The notes beneath the pieces were generated by a model. That model did not search any database. It was not told where the DNA came from and saw only the letters and a program-made list of their open reading frames with translations. The translations under genes and the position numbers were made by a program. From the NCBI GenBank assembly GCA_947630685.1, contig CANRII010000006.1:1-48258 (forward strand): 48,258 nucleotides of DNA. Direction: 5' to 3'. The stretch's first letter is position 1. The number at the start of each line of letters is the position of its first letter. This document shows, one piece after another, positions 47,284 to 48,258 of the stretch. The stretch is from an uncultured Ruminiclostridium sp. (GTDB taxonomy: Bacteria; Bacillota; Clostridia; Oscillospirales; Ruminococcaceae).

Positions 47284-47892
47284 TTATTCCCAAACGTCAA
47301 GCTTCCTGTCTTTATAATAAAACTCCCTATCCTTTTCGCCAATCTCACGAATAACCTGACAGGGAACGCCAAAGGCGACAACATTCGCGGGAATATCATG
47401 AGTCACAACGCTCCCTGCTCCGATAACAGAATTATCGCCTATCGTAATTCCGGGCATAATTTGGGAGCCGGAACCTATCCAAACATTTCTCCCAATATGG
47501 ATAGGAAGATTGTAAACATAGTGGTGTTCACGCAAAATCGGCAGAACAGGATGCCCCGAAGTGGTAAAGACAACATTCGGAGATACCATTGAATAATCAC
47601 CGATATAGATATGCTCATCATCAACAAATGTGACATTTGAATTTATATATATTCCTTTTCCCAAATGGACGTGTTTACAGCCCCAGTTCGCATTGAGAGG
47701 CGTTTCAACTGTGCAGCCCGTTCCTACTTCCGCGAATACTTCCCGCAGAAGTTTCTGCCGAAGCTCCGTTTCGGTAGGCAGCGTACGATTATACTCTGTC
47801 ATTTTGTTTTGATAGATGTGCTGGTCGCCGAGTAATGCGGGGTCGTCATAGCGGTATGGCAGACCTTGCTGTTTCCGTTTAACATTATCCAT
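47284..47892 (-). CDS. Sugar O-acetyltransferase (maltose/galactoside acetyltransferase family)
   Basis: Left-handed beta-helix hexapeptides, NSNVTFVDDEHIYIGDYSMVSPNVVFTTSGHP, GRNVWIGSGSQIMPGITIGDNSVIGAGSVVTHDIP. Confidence 0.92.
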   Translation of the reverse strand: MDNVKRKQQGLPYRYDDPALLGDQHIYQNKMTEYNRTLPTETELRQKLLREVFAEVGTGCTVETPLNANWGCKHVHLGKGIYINSNVTFVDDEHIYIGDYSMVSPNVVFTTSGHPVLPILREHHYVYNLPIHIGRNVWIGSGSQIMPGITIGDNSVIGAGSVVTHDIPANVVAFGVPCQVIREIGEKDREFYYKDRKLDVWE

Positions 47893-47958
47893 TATTCAAA
47901 TCCTCCTTAAATTTTGATTTGCCGTATCAATTGTTACTCAGACAAACGGGAATTGTAC

Positions 47959-48258
47959 TTATATCTTTTTCAATTCTGCTATGGCGGCATAATGCAAAAC
48001 ATCAAATTCTTCAGGAGCAATTTCAGATAAAAGTTTCAAATGTTCCTGCTCCCAAGCGTTTATCTCATCTTCCGACAGAGAAGCTCCGATCCCCCGACAG
48101 GCTTTCATCCTGCCATTCCAGCTTTCCCGTGTAAAATGCACATTTATAGGATATTCCTCATGGTAAACAAGCTCAAATCGCTCCTTATAACATTCGGGGA
48201 TAAATATCGGGTGGATCGTCTCTCCCGCGCCGCTCCAATCAGGGCTGTATTTTAACAC
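47959..48258 (-). CDS. C-terminal part of a class I SAM-dependent methyltransferase (truncated by window edge)
   Basis: FTRESWNGRMKACRGIGASLSEDEINAWEQEHLKLLSEIAPEEFDVLHYAAIAELKK, a familiar C-terminal region of this family. Confidence 0.7.
   Translation of the reverse strand: MLKYSPDWSGAGETIHPIFIPECYKERFELVYHEEYPINVHFTRESWNGRMKACRGIGASLSEDEINAWEQEHLKLLSEIAPEEFDVLHYAAIAELKKI

Overview
The window is a stretch of a Firmicutes (Clostridia-like) chromosome. Family names come from reading the translations, not from database searches. From 1 to about 31 kb it is mostly ordinary core and housekeeping sequence: partial inorganic pyrophosphatase, FabG-like SDR, Zn-finger Clp ATPase, CvpA, truA-ecfT-ecfA2-ecfA1, an RlmI-like methyltransferase, glmM, ruvB-ruvA-ruvC, a GH2 beta-mannosidase, AIM24, DegV, rubrerythrin, flotillin/NfeD, a Cache-GGDEF-EAL protein, patatin, a frameshifted NSS transporter, carbonic anhydrase and hydE. 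From about 32 to 47 kb it becomes accessory. This part contains (i) a strong promoter followed by a compact nested-hairpin leader RNA and terminator in front of a repeat-stalk surface protein; (ii) three copies of one sigma70-type promoter cassette, one of which also carries the first ~26 codons of hydE fused to an unrelated small membrane protein; (iii) two FtsX/MacB-type ABC exporter operons that share a second, near-identical promoter cassette, lying beside a decayed GHKL (AgrC-like) sensor kinase. No tRNA, rRNA, CRISPR array or transposase was recognised.
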